Positions 34,215 to 43,645 are shown, counted from the stretch's first letter. The stretch is 44,243 nucleotides of DNA from an uncultured Bacilli bacterium (GCA_947629395.1 CANRDQ010000006.1:1-44243); one strand, 5' to 3'. Program-made: numbers and translations. Notes: generated from the sequence alone by a model not told the origin.

Positions 34215-35699
34215 ATGAGTAGAATCAAAGTCGTCAAAAAAGACGACCAAAAAATGATTCAGATTAACATCGGTAAAACTCCAAAAAAAGAAACAACTGA
34301 TCACACAAAAAAAGCTCATCACAATGAGTTACTTGATAAGTTATTTCACCTAAAGAAACATAATACTACTGTTAAAACAGAAGTATTAGCTGGTATTACT
34401 ACATTCATGACTATGGCTTACATTTTAGCAGTTAATCCTAGCATTTTAGGAGATGCTGGAATGAATAGTGGTGCAGTATTTACCGCAACAGCTTTATCAT
34501 CTATGATTGCAACATTGTTAATGGCATTATTTGCTAACTATCCGTTTGCTCTTGCTCCAGGAATGGGACTAAATGCCTTTTTCACTTATACTGTCGTAGG
34601 ACAAATGGGATACTCTTGGCAAGTTGCTCTAACAGCTGTATTAGTTGAAGGTATCATCTTTATTGTACTTTCACTTACAAAAGTTAGAGAAGCAATATTT
34701 AATTCAATACCTACTACTTTGAAACATGCCGTTTCTGTAGGAATTGGTTTATTTATCGCTTTTATTGGACTACAAAATGCTCATATAGTAGTAGATAGTT
34801 CAACACTTGTATCTTTATTCTCATTTAAAGGTGCAATTAATGGTGGTACTTTCTCATCAGAAGGAATTACCGTAGTACTTGCTATAATTGGTATAATAAT
34901 TACAGGAATACTTTTAATTAAAAATGTTAAAGGTAGTATTCTATGGGGAATATTAATTACTTGGATTCTTGGAATGCTTTGTCAACTTACTGGAATCTAC
35001 CATGTAGATGCCGCTCATGGATTCTACAGTATGTTCCCAGATTTTTCACAAGGTTTTGGAATTCAAAGTTTATCTCCAATCTTTATGAAATTTGATTTTT
35101 CTAAATTATTATCACTTGATTTCATTATGGTATTATTTGCTTTCTTATTTGTTGACATGTTTGATACTTTAGGAACACTAATTGGTGTTGCTTCTAAAGC
35201 AGATATGTTAGATAAGAAAGGAAATCTTCCACATATTCGTGGGGCCTTATTAAGTGATGCTGTTGGAACTACAGTAGGTGCTTGTTGTGGTACTTCTACC
35301 GTATCAACTTTCGTAGAAAGTGCATCTGGTGTAGCTGAAGGAGGAAGAACTGGTCTTACCGCAGTAGTTACTGCTTTACTATTTGGACTATCACTATTCC
35401 TATCACCAATATTCTTAGCAATCCCATCATTTGCTACTGCTCCTGCATTAGTAATAGTTGGATTCCTAATGGTAACTTCAATTACAAAAATTGATTTTAG
35501 TGATTACACTGAAGCAATACCTGCTTATCTATGCTTAATTGCTATGCCATTTATGTATAGTATTTCAGAAGGAATTGCTATTGGAGTAATTTCATATACA
35601 TTACTTAACTTAGTTACTGGAAGCTTCAAAAAGAAAAAAATGAGTAAATTGTTATACATACTAACAATACTGTTCATTTTAAAATATATATTTATATAA
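34215..35699 (+). CDS. NCS2-type (AzgA-like) purine permease
   Basis: 494 aa polytopic transporter for hypoxanthine/guanine or adenine, energised by protons in the known members. The core begins at LDKLFHLKKHNTTVKTEVLAG, then GITTFMTMAYILAVNP, and has the family motifs FVDMFDTLGTLIGVA and STVSTFVESASGVAEGGRTG, with 12-14 hydrophobic segments. Before the core is an unusual hydrophilic extension of about 40 residues with many Lys and His. AAGGGAG close to the ATG supports this start. One of the two plus-strand genes in the left 40 kb. Confidence 0.93.
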   Translation: MSRIKVVKKDDQKMIQINIGKTPKKETTDHTKKAHHNELLDKLFHLKKHNTTVKTEVLAGITTFMTMAYILAVNPSILGDAGMNSGAVFTATALSSMIATLLMALFANYPFALAPGMGLNAFFTYTVVGQMGYSWQVALTAVLVEGIIFIVLSLTKVREAIFNSIPTTLKHAVSVGIGLFIAFIGLQNAHIVVDSSTLVSLFSFKGAINGGTFSSEGITVVLAIIGIIITGILLIKNVKGSILWGILITWILGMLCQLTGIYHVDAAHGFYSMFPDFSQGFGIQSLSPIFMKFDFSKLLSLDFIMVLFAFLFVDMFDTLGTLIGVASKADMLDKKGNLPHIRGALLSDAVGTTVGACCGTSTVSTFVESASGVAEGGRTGLTAVVTALLFGLSLFLSPIFLAIPSFATAPALVIVGFLMVTSITKIDFSDYTEAIPAYLCLIAMPFMYSISEGIAIGVISYTLLNLVTGSFKKKKMSKLLYILTILFILKYIFI

Positions 35700-35701
35700 C
35701 T

Positions 35702-35735
35702 AAAAAAGTTCATATTTCACAATATGAACTTTTTT
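35702..35735. terminator. Bidirectional terminator between permease gene and uvrB
   Basis: Perfect 15-bp inverted repeat (AAAAAAGTTCATATT / AATATGAACTTTTTT) with a 4-nt loop. It serves the convergent permease and uvrB genes. Confidence 0.92.
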
Positions 35736-37684
35736 TATGAACTTTTCATTTCAAATAATATATCTCTAAGTTCCATAGCACGTTCGAAATCTAAATTCTT
35801 AGCAGCTTCTCTCATTTCTTGTTCTACCATTTCCATAGTCTTTTCTTGTTCTTTCTTAGTTGGCTTAGATTTCTTCTTATCACTTGAATCATCAACATTA
35901 CTAATTACTTCTCTAATATCCTTCTTAATAGTTGTTGGAATAATTCCATGTTCCTCATTATAAGCTTCTTGAATTTTTCTACGTCTTAAAGTTTCATCAA
36001 TAGATTCTCGCATACTATCAGTTATCTTATCAGCATACATAATAACATGACCACTAGCATTTCTAGCACAACGTCCAATAGTTTGAATCAAACTTCTATT
36101 ACTACGTAAAAATCCTTCCTTATCCGCATCTATAATCGCTATTAAACTAACTTCTGGAATATCAATACCTTCACGAAGTAAATTAATACCTACTACCACA
36201 TCATATTTTCCAATACGAAGATCATGGATAATTTGTAATCTCTCCAATGTCTTTATTTCTGAATGTAGATAAGCAACTTTAATATCCAATTCTTTTAAAT
36301 AGTTAGTAAGTTCTTCACTCATACGAATAGTAAGAGTTGTTACTAAAGTTCTTTCATTTTTCTTAATTCTTTCTCGGATTTCATCAATTAAATCATCAAT
36401 TTGTCCTTCACTAGGACGTACTTCTACAGTTGGATCTAAAAGGCCTGTAGGTCGAATAATTTGTTCAATATATTGTCCTCCTGTTTGTTCTAGTTCCCAA
36501 TCACCAGGTGTTGCTGAAACATATATAGCTTGATTTATCTTCTTCTCAAATTCATCAAATTTTAAAGGTCTATTATCTAAAGCACTAGGTAAACGAAATC
36601 CATAATCTACTAAATTTTGTTTACGAGCTCTATCTCCATTATACATTCCACGTACTTGAGGTAATGTTACATGGGATTCATCTACAACTAGTAAAAAATC
36701 ATCAGGAAAGAAATCAATTAAAGTCATCGGTGTTTCCCCAGGAGCACGACCAGCCATTGGTGCTGAATAATTTTCTATACCTGAACAAAAACCAGTTTCC
36801 TCTAACATCTCAATATCATGATTAGTTCTCTGTTCTAGTCGTTCTGCCGCTACTAATTTATTTTCCTCTTTTAATACTTTTAAGCGATCTTTTAATTCAG
36901 CTTTAATTCTCTTAATTCCCGCTAAAAGTTTTTCATCACTAATCACAAAATGACTAGCTGGAAAAATACTAATAGTCTTTTTATTATTAATAACAGTTCC
37001 CGTTAAAGTATCAATTTCACTTATTCTATCAATCTCAGAACCAAAAAATTCAATACGATATCCAGTAGTATTTTGATAAGCAGGAATAATCTCTAATACA
37101 TCCCCTCTAACTCTAAAAGTACCACGTTTAAAATCTATATCATTTCTTTCATATAACATTTCTACCAATTTAACTAAAACATCTTCTCTATTAATTTCAT
37201 CACCAACATTTAAAGTTAACATCTTGTTTTCATATTCTTCTTTTTCTCCAATACCATAAATACAAGAAACACTCGCTACTACAATAACATCTCGTCTAGA
37301 AATTAAACTACTAGTAGCGGCATGTCTTAACTCATCAATTTCATCATTAATAGAAGAGTCTTTTTCAATAAAAGTATCTGTTGAAGGCACATAAGCTTCA
37401 GGTTGATAATAATCATAATAACTAACAAAATATTCTACTGCATTATTAGGAAATAACTCTTTAAATTCTGAATAAAGTTGTCCCGCTAAAGTTTTATTAT
37501 GCGCTAAAATTAAAGTTGGTTTATTAATTTCTTTAATAACATTCGCAATAGTAAAAGTCTTACCTGTTCCTGTTGCCCCAAGTAATACTTGATGTTTTTT
37601 ACCATCTTTGATACCCTCAACCAATGACTCTACAGCTTTTGGTTGATCTCCACTAGGTTTAAATTTTGAATGAATTTTAAACAT
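35735..37684 (-). CDS. uvrB: Excinuclease ABC subunit B
   Basis: 649 aa helicase-like subunit of nucleotide excision repair. It has Walker [13 protein letters not shown] (about residues 35-46), the beta-hairpin region [11 protein letters not shown], the DESH box [11 protein letters not shown], the motif [14 protein letters not shown] and QTIGRCARN, and a C-terminal UVR domain ([22 protein letters not shown]). GGAGG precedes the ATG. Its upstream region borders the accessory DNA and carries the repeats listed separately. Confidence 0.99.
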   Translation of the reverse strand: MFKIHSKFKPSGDQPKAVESLVEGIKDGKKHQVLLGATGTGKTFTIANVIKEINKPTLILAHNKTLAGQLYSEFKELFPNNAVEYFVSYYDYYQPEAYVPSTDTFIEKDSSINDEIDELRHAATSSLISRRDVIVVASVSCIYGIGEKEEYENKMLTLNVGDEINREDVLVKLVEMLYERNDIDFKRGTFRVRGDVLEIIPAYQNTTGYRIEFFGSEIDRISEIDTLTGTVINNKKTISIFPASHFVISDEKLLAGIKRIKAELKDRLKVLKEENKLVAAERLEQRTNHDIEMLEETGFCSGIENYSAPMAGRAPGETPMTLIDFFPDDFLLVVDESHVTLPQVRGMYNGDRARKQNLVDYGFRLPSALDNRPLKFDEFEKKINQAIYVSATPGDWELEQTGGQYIEQIIRPTGLLDPTVEVRPSEGQIDDLIDEIRERIKKNERTLVTTLTIRMSEELTNYLKELDIKVAYLHSEIKTLERLQIIHDLRIGKYDVVVGINLLREGIDIPEVSLIAIIDADKEGFLRSNRSLIQTIGRCARNASGHVIMYADKITDSMRESIDETLRRRKIQEAYNEEHGIIPTTIKKDIREVISNVDDSSDKKKSKPTKKEQEKTMEMVEQEMREAAKNLDFERAMELRDILFEMKSS

Positions 37685-37720
37685 ATTTATTCCTCCTTTC
37701 TTCTACTTTTTTATTCTATT

Positions 37721-37849
37721 TTTGTGACCTTTTCATTTTTTGAAAAAGCACAATACCAACCACATATTCGTCCCCAAATTCGTCCCCAAGCACTTTTTAG
37801 GCTTGGTTGTATGTGGGATTTTTTGTTGAGGACGAATGCAGGTCACAAA
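37721..37849. repeat. Composite direct and inverted repeats between uvrB and the integrase
   Basis: A perfect 10-bp inverted repeat, TTTGTGACCT (37721-37730) and AGGTCACAAA (37840-37849), encloses two tandem copies of ATTCGTCCCCAA (37766-37777 and 37778-37789) and one inverted copy with one mismatch (37826-37837). Another direct copy lies inside the integrase gene near 38047-38058. The layout suits recombinase arm or attachment sites, or operators acting on uvrB. Which of these applies is not visible. Confidence 0.7.
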
Positions 37850-37865
37850 TTTTATTTTCTGGACT

Positions 37866-37899
37866 TAATAATATTAAATAATACTAAACAATATTATTA
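37866..37899. repeat. AT-rich 10-bp inverted repeat
   Basis: TAATAATATT (37866-37875) and AATATTATTA (37890-37899) with a 14-nt spacer, between the composite repeats and the integrase stop. Pure A/T composition makes a functional reading uncertain. A short T-run follows on the plus strand, but no plus-strand gene ends here. Confidence 0.5.
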
Positions 37900-37970
37900 G
37901 GTGTTTTTCGCTATATAATTTTATCATTTTTTTGTTGAAAAAACAAGGAATTTAAATAAATATCCTCGTC

Positions 37971-39293
37971 TTATGTACTTACAGTATTTTTAATATTACC
38001 AACTAATTCTTGAATTATACTATCATCAATAGAAATATCCGTTTCATCCTTAAATTCGTCCCCAAAATTAATTTTATCAGGTCTTACACTTTCTATAAAA
38101 TCTGTTATCTCATTTACACAGTCTGCAATAATTTCTTCGTTATCTCCATATACATCCATTGTAATAATTTCACTTGCGTGTCCCATCAACTTGGAAACAG
38201 CTTTTGAATTAAAATTGTTCTTTAATAACAAAGTAGAATATGTTGTTCTCAAATCATGAAATCTTATATTTGGTAAATCAGTATCTTTCAGTAATTTTTT
38301 CCAATGTTGAAAATGAAAATTTTTACTTCTTGGATTACCTAATGTAGAACAACAAATAAATCCATAATCTTTAAATGGTGTCTTTTTACAATTTATCCTC
38401 CTACTTTTATTCCTTTCATATTTCTTTTTTTCCTCAAGTATTGCCTCAAATAATATATCAGGTATATCTAATTCTCTATTGCTCGAAAAAGTCTTTACTC
38501 GTATTTCTTGTTTTGTAAATTCTCCTATTTCTAATTCTGAATTATCTGTATTCGCTCTTTTACCAAGTTGACGTTGTACTCTTAATGTTCTATGAATAAA
38601 ATCTATATCAGAATACTTTAATCCATTTATTTCCGACTTCCTTAATCCCATTAAAACTGCAAACATAACTTGTAGATGAATTGGTGTGCCTTTACTTTTT
38701 TCTATCAATAAATTCACTTGATCTACTGTTAAAGTTTTCTTAACATCTACCTCTATTGTTCTATATTTTTTCTTTTTCACACACTTTGGTAAATTCACTC
38801 CATCAGCAACATTAATTGATACTACATTTTTCTCCTTTGCATATTTTAATGCAGTATTAAACACTGCTTTACATAACCTAACAACACTATGAGAATACTT
38901 GGCTTTAGTATTATAAAACTTTTGAATATGTCCTCTATTTAAGTTAATCATTTTTATATTTCCTAAACTAGGTATAATATGATTATAAACCACATTTTTA
39001 TATGCGTCATAAGAATCAGAAGTTATTTTTTCCCTCATAACTTTTTCTAACCAATATGTAAAAAAGTTTTTCACATTAATACTATCACAAATAACGAAAG
39101 TACCATTATGTAATTCTGTTATAGTAATATCTCTTACATTATTTGCCTCTTTTTGTGTTTTAAATCCTGATTTTTGTATTATGTTTTTACTATTATCATC
39201 ATATATTAATTTTACTCTAAAACCATATTTCTTTTTTATTTTAGTGACGGAGTACACTTTGAAATCAATATATTGTTTTTTATCGAAATCCAT
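37971..39293 (-). CDS. Tyrosine recombinase / integrase
   Basis: 440 aa. An N-terminal arm-binding region (about 10-70), a core-binding SAM-like domain (about 75-175) and the catalytic domain (about 195-425) are present. The catalytic residues are visible: Arg in LMGLRKSEI, His and Arg in FHDLRTTYS, His in LMGHASEI and Tyr in MDVYG. It should cut and join element ends. GAGGAG inside the end of the upstream recombinase gene drives its translation; the two genes are 2 nt apart. The C-terminal 50 residues beyond the catalytic Tyr are acidic. Confidence 0.95.
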   Translation of the reverse strand: MDFDKKQYIDFKVYSVTKIKKKYGFRVKLIYDDNSKNIIQKSGFKTQKEANNVRDITITELHNGTFVICDSINVKNFFTYWLEKVMREKITSDSYDAYKNVVYNHIIPSLGNIKMINLNRGHIQKFYNTKAKYSHSVVRLCKAVFNTALKYAKEKNVVSINVADGVNLPKCVKKKKYRTIEVDVKKTLTVDQVNLLIEKSKGTPIHLQVMFAVLMGLRKSEINGLKYSDIDFIHRTLRVQRQLGKRANTDNSELEIGEFTKQEIRVKTFSSNRELDIPDILFEAILEEKKKYERNKSRRINCKKTPFKDYGFICCSTLGNPRSKNFHFQHWKKLLKDTDLPNIRFHDLRTTYSTLLLKNNFNSKAVSKLMGHASEIITMDVYGDNEEIIADCVNEITDFIESVRPDKINFGDEFKDETDISIDDSIIQELVGNIKNTVST

Positions 39294-39295
39294 AA

Positions 39296-40013
39296 CTACT
39301 CCTCACTTTCTTCCGTTACAAAAGTATTATTCATAAATGCAATTATCTTTTCTTTTTCACATATTATATCCAAATAAATATCAAAAGTTGTATGAATTGA
39401 ACTATGTCCTAGTAGTGCAGAAATTTTATGAATTGGAACACCCTGTTCTATCAAAATAGTAGCATATAAATGTCTAAGTCCATGAACTGTAATGTTACGA
39501 ATACCATTAATTTTACATTGCTTAGTTATATAACTATTTAATCCTGTTGCACTATGTGGTACTCCATCTTTTTTACAACTAATATAATCATTATCAATAT
39601 AATCATCTTGATATTTCCTTTTATTCAACTCCACTACCTTTTTTCTTCTATCAAGTTCTTCCCATATAATATCTGGGACTCTTAAAGTTCTAAAACTATT
39701 CTCAGTTTTAGGATCTTTCTCAACAAAAGTTAGTTTTTTCACTTTAAAATTATTTACATCTAATTCATATTTATTGGCTAACTGTCTTGATATTTTTACT
39801 GTTTTATTTTTATGATTAAAGTCACTAAATTTTAAACCTCTAATTTCTCCTTTACGAAGTCCACAAAAAAGTGCTAATAATATTTCTAAATACCAAGTTT
39901 CACTACTACAAGTTGCTGCCAAAAACTTTTTTATTTCTTCTTTAGTAAGAATAACTATATTAGTTTTACCACGTCTGTACAACTTTGCTGTTTCTACTGG
40001 ACTTATATTTCAA
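39296..40013 (-). pseudogene. Second tyrosine recombinase, N-terminus missing
   Basis: The catalytic domain is intact, with Arg in FCGLRKGEI, His and Arg in VHGLRHLYA, His in LLGHSSIH and Tyr in FDIYLD. There is no core-binding or arm domain. The frame reads back through PVETAKLYRRGKT, which looks like the linker after a core-binding domain, and stops at about 40014 where sequence from a SEDS gene on the other strand takes over. The longest frame with a start (TTG at 39982, 228 aa) has no good ribosome binding site. Most likely a 5'-truncated gene. Confidence 0.8.
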
Positions 40014-40172
40014 ATTATATTTCAAACTATTTTAAATTTAATGGTAGTAATAGGGATGATACCTGTTACTGGTGTTACTCTACCCTTTTTATCTTATGGT
40101 GGATCTAGTCTTTTAATTAGTATGGCTAGTATGGGAATTCTTCTTAATATTTCAAGATATCAAGTTAAATAA
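39999..40172 (+). pseudogene. 3' end of an ftsW/rodA/spoVE-type (SEDS) gene
   Basis: On the plus strand about 57 codons read through IGMIPVTGVTLPFLSYGGSS and MASMGILLNISRYQVK to a stop at 40172. PVTG-x-x-LPFxSYGGSS is the hallmark near the C-terminus of SEDS peptidoglycan polymerases. The rest of that protein is absent; the sequence upstream belongs to the truncated recombinase on the other strand. The fragment starts at an exact 12-bp tandem repeat. I cannot tell which SEDS member it was. Confidence 0.88.
40003..40026. repeat. 12-bp exact tandem repeat at the recombinase/SEDS junction
   Basis: TTATATTTCAAA occurs twice in a row (40003-40014 and 40015-40026). In the SEDS frame it encodes IFQ twice, whereas homologues as I recall have one such segment. 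The duplication sits where the two genes join, so it is a candidate crossover core or insertion scar. Confidence 0.7.
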
Positions 40173-40345
40173 TTTTATTTGACAATAATATAGTCTCAGT
40201 AGTAGAATAATTTACTAACCAAATTTGATATTTTTAGGGAGATAATAAAAATATTGATCCTAAATTAAAAATGACTACTTCTAAATTATTAGAATATAAT
40301 CCTAAACATAAAACAAATTTTATTAGAGTAGATGAAAAGAAATAA
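40173..40345 (+). other. Non-coding stretch with a possible gene remnant
   Basis: Between the SEDS stop and the next terminator, a plus-strand frame (about 40243-40345) reads DPKLKMTTSKLLEYNPKHK and ends VDEKK before a stop. It has no convincing start codon; the only ATG would give 24 residues. A GGGAG lies upstream. It may be the tail of a deleted gene or chance. Nothing else is seen in 39983-40369. Confidence 0.35.
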
Positions 40346-40364
40346 TCAAATGACTATTTCTTTT
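40335..40364. terminator. Bidirectional terminator at the end of the ParA operon
   Basis: AAAAGAAATA (40335-40344) and TATTTCTTTT (40355-40364) form a stem with partial pairing in the loop and T-runs on both sides. It ends the minus-strand operon of the accessory region. Confidence 0.8.
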
Positions 40365-40369
40365 TTATA

Positions 40370-41422
40370 TTATATTATTAAATTAATATCAATAGTGCGA
40401 TAATTACTTTTATCTAATACAAATAAACACTCACTTACGGCTTGGCCTCTACCAAAAATAAATGATATTTTTGAAAAAATTTCTATAAATATATCTTCAC
40501 AATCATGTTCTTCCATTACTTTAACATACTCATTCCATTTATCAGGAAACCTTAAAGTTTTACTCTTTCTAATAAAATTTGTAATTTCTAAGGCCATATC
40601 TTTCTCTAATTTATGATCTAATAAGTACTCCAATATATCTTCATGGGTTGCAATCAAATTATTTATATCTATCTTTTTTTCTTCAACTAACTTATCTTGA
40701 TTATTATTCCACACATCAGTACCATGAGCAATACTTTTTATTTTTATATAATCATTTATGGTTTTAGGCTCTAAAATTTTAGATATTTTTCTTTCGAAAG
40801 CACTAGTAAATACATTATCAAGACATACTTTTTTTGAATTTATATAGTTTTTCTCATCTATCCTTATTTTCATATATTTTTTTATGTAATCCTGATAATC
40901 ATTTACGGTTTCCAATATGTCCATATCATTAAATCTTAACAACATATTACTATCTAAATTACCAGATGGCAGTAATAAATAGTTGTTGTCTAATGTATCA
41001 TTAATTGATTTTATATCTGTTTTTACATAAAACCCATGAACAATCTTATACTTGTCAGTTTGTTTATCCAAATAACTAATAAGACAAATAGGAGGTTCGT
41101 GAGTTACAGCAACCTCAATAGTATCATCATTAAATAATTCATATGATAAACTATACTCTAATGGATTAACATAATTTATATCTAATACATATAAAAGCAA
41201 TAAATTATTTATTGTACCACCAAAACTGTACTTAATAACTCTATTTTCTTTTTTATATTTATATAGATCTTCAATAATAAAAAGTAAATTTCTTTCGTAA
41301 AGTATACTCAACTCTTTCTCACATCTTTTAAATAAATCTTTCGAATTAAATTTCTTTAAAAATTTTTTCTTTAATTCTTTAGTAAGATATTTTTTTGCTT
41401 CATCATTTAATTCTTTATACAT
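40370..41422 (-). CDS. PolC-like protein lacking the catalytic segment
   Basis: 350 aa. The C-terminal half, LEPKTINDYIKIKSIAHGTD and the following VWNNNQDKL…IATHEDILEYLLDHKLEKDM, lines up with the fingers region of PolC (in memory: [20 protein letters not shown]). The N-terminal half, EKELSILYERNLLFIIEDL and IKYSFGGTINNLL…INYVNPLEY, matches the palm start (GSRGSVGSS…EVNPLPPHY). The segment that should carry the metal-binding PDID motif is missing, and the protein is about a quarter of PolC length. It is therefore probably non-catalytic. It is last in an operon with ParA and an OB-fold-like protein. AGAAGG precedes the ATG. Confidence 0.75.
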   Translation of the reverse strand: MYKELNDEAKKYLTKELKKKFLKKFNSKDLFKRCEKELSILYERNLLFIIEDLYKYKKENRVIKYSFGGTINNLLLLYVLDINYVNPLEYSLSYELFNDDTIEVAVTHEPPICLISYLDKQTDKYKIVHGFYVKTDIKSINDTLDNNYLLLPSGNLDSNMLLRFNDMDILETVNDYQDYIKKYMKIRIDEKNYINSKKVCLDNVFTSAFERKISKILEPKTINDYIKIKSIAHGTDVWNNNQDKLVEEKKIDINNLIATHEDILEYLLDHKLEKDMALEITNFIRKSKTLRFPDKWNEYVKVMEEHDCEDIFIEIFSKISFIFGRGQAVSECLFVLDKSNYRTIDINLII

Positions 41423-41448
41423 GATTCAACCTTCTTAATTTTCTTTAT

Positions 41449-41880
41449 TTATTTCTGTTTATTTAACAATAAAATAGTTTTATCATCAAATTCTCCATTA
41501 TAAAATTTATCTATTACTTTTTTAAAAATATTTATACGTGGATTAGCATAATAAAATAGTGTCATGCAGGATTTTACTTTTAAATCATCGGGATATCCTA
41601 ATACCTCTGTTGGATTATTAGTATTTAGATTTAATAATGCTTGAGATATTTCAATTAAATTATTTTTTAAATATTCGTTAGTTAAATATAATCTAGCTTC
41701 TTTTAAATCTTCAATTCCGTAATATTCAGCCGTAGCACTTGAACCTAAACCTTTAAGTTGTGGAAATATATACCATGACCAATGAGTAAGTTTTTTTCCA
41801 TTTTTGATTTCTTTAAGAGCTTTGTTATAGTCTTTTCTTTGAACTATTATAAATCTATCTAAACTATCCGTATTACACAT
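41449..41880 (-). CDS. DUF1810 family protein
   Basis: 143 aa from the ATG at 41880, which follows AGGAGATGG; the eight upstream codons lack a good start. It shows the DUF1810 pattern: LDRFIIVQRKDYNKALKEI, then HWSWYIFPQLKGLGSSATAEYYGI, EARLYL and a C-terminal SCMTLFYYANP. The biochemical role of this family is not known to me. It lies between parA and the PolC-like gene in the accessory operon. Confidence 0.88.
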   Translation of the reverse strand: MCNTDSLDRFIIVQRKDYNKALKEIKNGKKLTHWSWYIFPQLKGLGSSATAEYYGIEDLKEARLYLTNEYLKNNLIEISQALLNLNTNNPTEVLGYPDDLKVKSCMTLFYYANPRINIFKKVIDKFYNGEFDDKTILLLNKQK

Positions 41881-41938
41881 TTTCTTCCATCTCCTAGTTA
41901 TCAATGATATATTTATTTTATCATTTCATTTATTAATT

Positions 41939-42724
41939 TTATTCTCCATTTATAATTTCTTTAGCTAAGTCCAAATATGCTTTTGCACCTTTAGAATACT
42001 TTCTATATGCTATTATAGGTTTACCATGAGAAGATGCCTCCACAAATTTAATTGTTCTAGGGATCATCGTTTTATACACTTTTTCTTTAGAATTTTTTTG
42101 AATATCTTCTATAATTTCTCTACATAATTTAATTCTAGAATTTAACATAGTAATTAATATTCCATCTATATTTAAATCAGAATTCAAATCCTTATGTATC
42201 AATTTAATTGTTTCTTGAATCTGCAGCAATCCTTCCATTGCAAAATATTCACACTGAACAGGAATAATTGCTGAATTAGAAGCAGTAAGAGCATTAATAG
42301 TAAGAAAATCTAATGATGAATGGCAATCAATTATTATATAATCAAAATCTTTTCTTACTTCATCTATATTTTTCTTTAATTGCTTTTGAATTGAAAATCT
42401 ATTATCTATTAAATCTTTTTTTATAAATTCATAATTTATTCCTGCTAAATTAATCGTACTTGGTATTAAATATAATTCATTATATTTAATTTTTATCATA
42501 GCTTCTTTTATAGAACATTTAGAGCTCAATACAGTATATATGTTATTTTTAATTTCACTCTTTTTTATATCAAATCCTGTTGTAGCATTACCTTGTGGAT
42601 CAAAGTCGATTAATAAAACTTTTTTACCAAGAAAAGCTAGAGAAACTGAAAGATTTACACTAGTCGTAGTTTTGCCAACACCACCCTTTTGATTAATTAT
42701 TGAAATTACTTTACATTTTCTCAT
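41939..42724 (-). CDS. parA: ParA/Soj-type partition ATPase
   Basis: 261 aa deviant-Walker ATPase. Walker A is INQKGGVGKTTTSVNL (about residues 8-23) with the signature Lys, followed by LLIDFDPQGNATTG and DYIIIDCHSSLDFLTINAL. These ATPases move or segregate DNA with a ParB-like partner. No ParB gene is nearby; the partner could be the uncharacterised helical protein upstream (11-nt gap). AGGAG precedes the ATG. Presence supports a plasmid-like or integrative element. Confidence 0.93.
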   Translation of the reverse strand: MRKCKVISIINQKGGVGKTTTSVNLSVSLAFLGKKVLLIDFDPQGNATTGFDIKKSEIKNNIYTVLSSKCSIKEAMIKIKYNELYLIPSTINLAGINYEFIKKDLIDNRFSIQKQLKKNIDEVRKDFDYIIIDCHSSLDFLTINALTASNSAIIPVQCEYFAMEGLLQIQETIKLIHKDLNSDLNIDGILITMLNSRIKLCREIIEDIQKNSKEKVYKTMIPRTIKFVEASSHGKPIIAYRKYSKGAKAYLDLAKEIINGE

Positions 42725-42735
42725 TTATATATCTC

Positions 42736-43626
42736 CTAACAATCATTCTTTTGATTAGTTTCAACAGTTGCCTTTTTCCATAAAAAGAAATCTAATATTT
42801 TAGTTGATGTTATTAATTTATCAACTGAATCACAATATTTATAGTTGTCTTTTTCTATTTTAAATTTCTCATTTTTTAATTCCTCTTTCGCTTCTTTAAA
42901 AAACTCTTTACATTTATCTATCTCTTTTATTGTTTCATTATCTTTTAATATTTCATTTTCTTGATTACAAATATCTTTATATATATTTATAACTATAGTA
43001 ACTTTTTCATCAAAGTCAATATCTTTTTTTAATGAATTATTTTTAAACTTATTTATGTTTTTATTGGATACATCACTTAACTTAGTTTTTAAACTTTGTA
43101 TCACATTACTATCCCACACTGGCATTTTTGGATTTAATGTTGCAAAAAGTTTTGTGGCAAACGATTTATATAACTTTACTTTTTCTTTTTCTATTTTGTC
43201 TTTAGCAAGTTTCTTTAATTCATCATCAGATATATCTTGTATATCGTGGTCATCTAGTTCTTCAATAATAGCTAAAACATATATAATCTCTTTTAATTTT
43301 TCCTCTGCATTTTTATTAAAATTTTCATAGTCCTTTTCTCTTTTTGCTTGTTCTTTTATTAGTCTTTCAAAATATATAAAAAATTTCCTTCCCCATTCAG
43401 ATAGTTGTTTTTCTTTATTTTTTTGTTTTTTATAACATTGTTTTTGCATATCATAAAATAAAATATAAGTATCTTTGAAAGTTTCTTCTATATCAAAGTC
43501 TTCTTGCTTTTCTGCCAAATTTTTATATTCTTCTACTTTACCAATTATATATACATATTTATTTAATTTTAATTCTTTAATTAGTGTATCTTGTTGCATC
43601 TTTTTAAAATCAATTTTAATTTCCAT
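42736..43626 (-). CDS. Uncharacterised Lys-rich helical protein
   Basis: 296 aa, family not recognised. Almost wholly helical and rich in Lys, Glu and Asn. The best-formed part is KSFATKLFATLNPKMPVWDS followed by NVIQSL (about residues 158-182). This pattern of a helix, then P-x-hydrophobic-W-D-S, recalls helix-hairpin-helix DNA glycosylase-like folds, but the support is thin. It lies between the OB-fold-like gene and parA. Confidence 0.65.
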   Translation of the reverse strand: MEIKIDFKKMQQDTLIKELKLNKYVYIIGKVEEYKNLAEKQEDFDIEETFKDTYILFYDMQKQCYKKQKNKEKQLSEWGRKFFIYFERLIKEQAKREKDYENFNKNAEEKLKEIIYVLAIIEELDDHDIQDISDDELKKLAKDKIEKEKVKLYKSFATKLFATLNPKMPVWDSNVIQSLKTKLSDVSNKNINKFKNNSLKKDIDFDEKVTIVINIYKDICNQENEILKDNETIKEIDKCKEFFKEAKEELKNEKFKIEKDNYKYCDSVDKLITSTKILDFFLWKKATVETNQKNDC

Positions 43627-43645
43627 TATTATCTCTCTTCCTTAA

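Noticed and set aside
37685..37765. SOS (LexA) box before uvrB or uvrA
   Set aside because: No GAAC-N4-GTTC type sequence was found in either upstream region.
37861..37960. tRNA, tmRNA or CRISPR array as integration target beside the integrase
   Set aside because: No cloverleaf, tmRNA tag or regularly spaced repeats could be found; the only repeats are the short ones listed.
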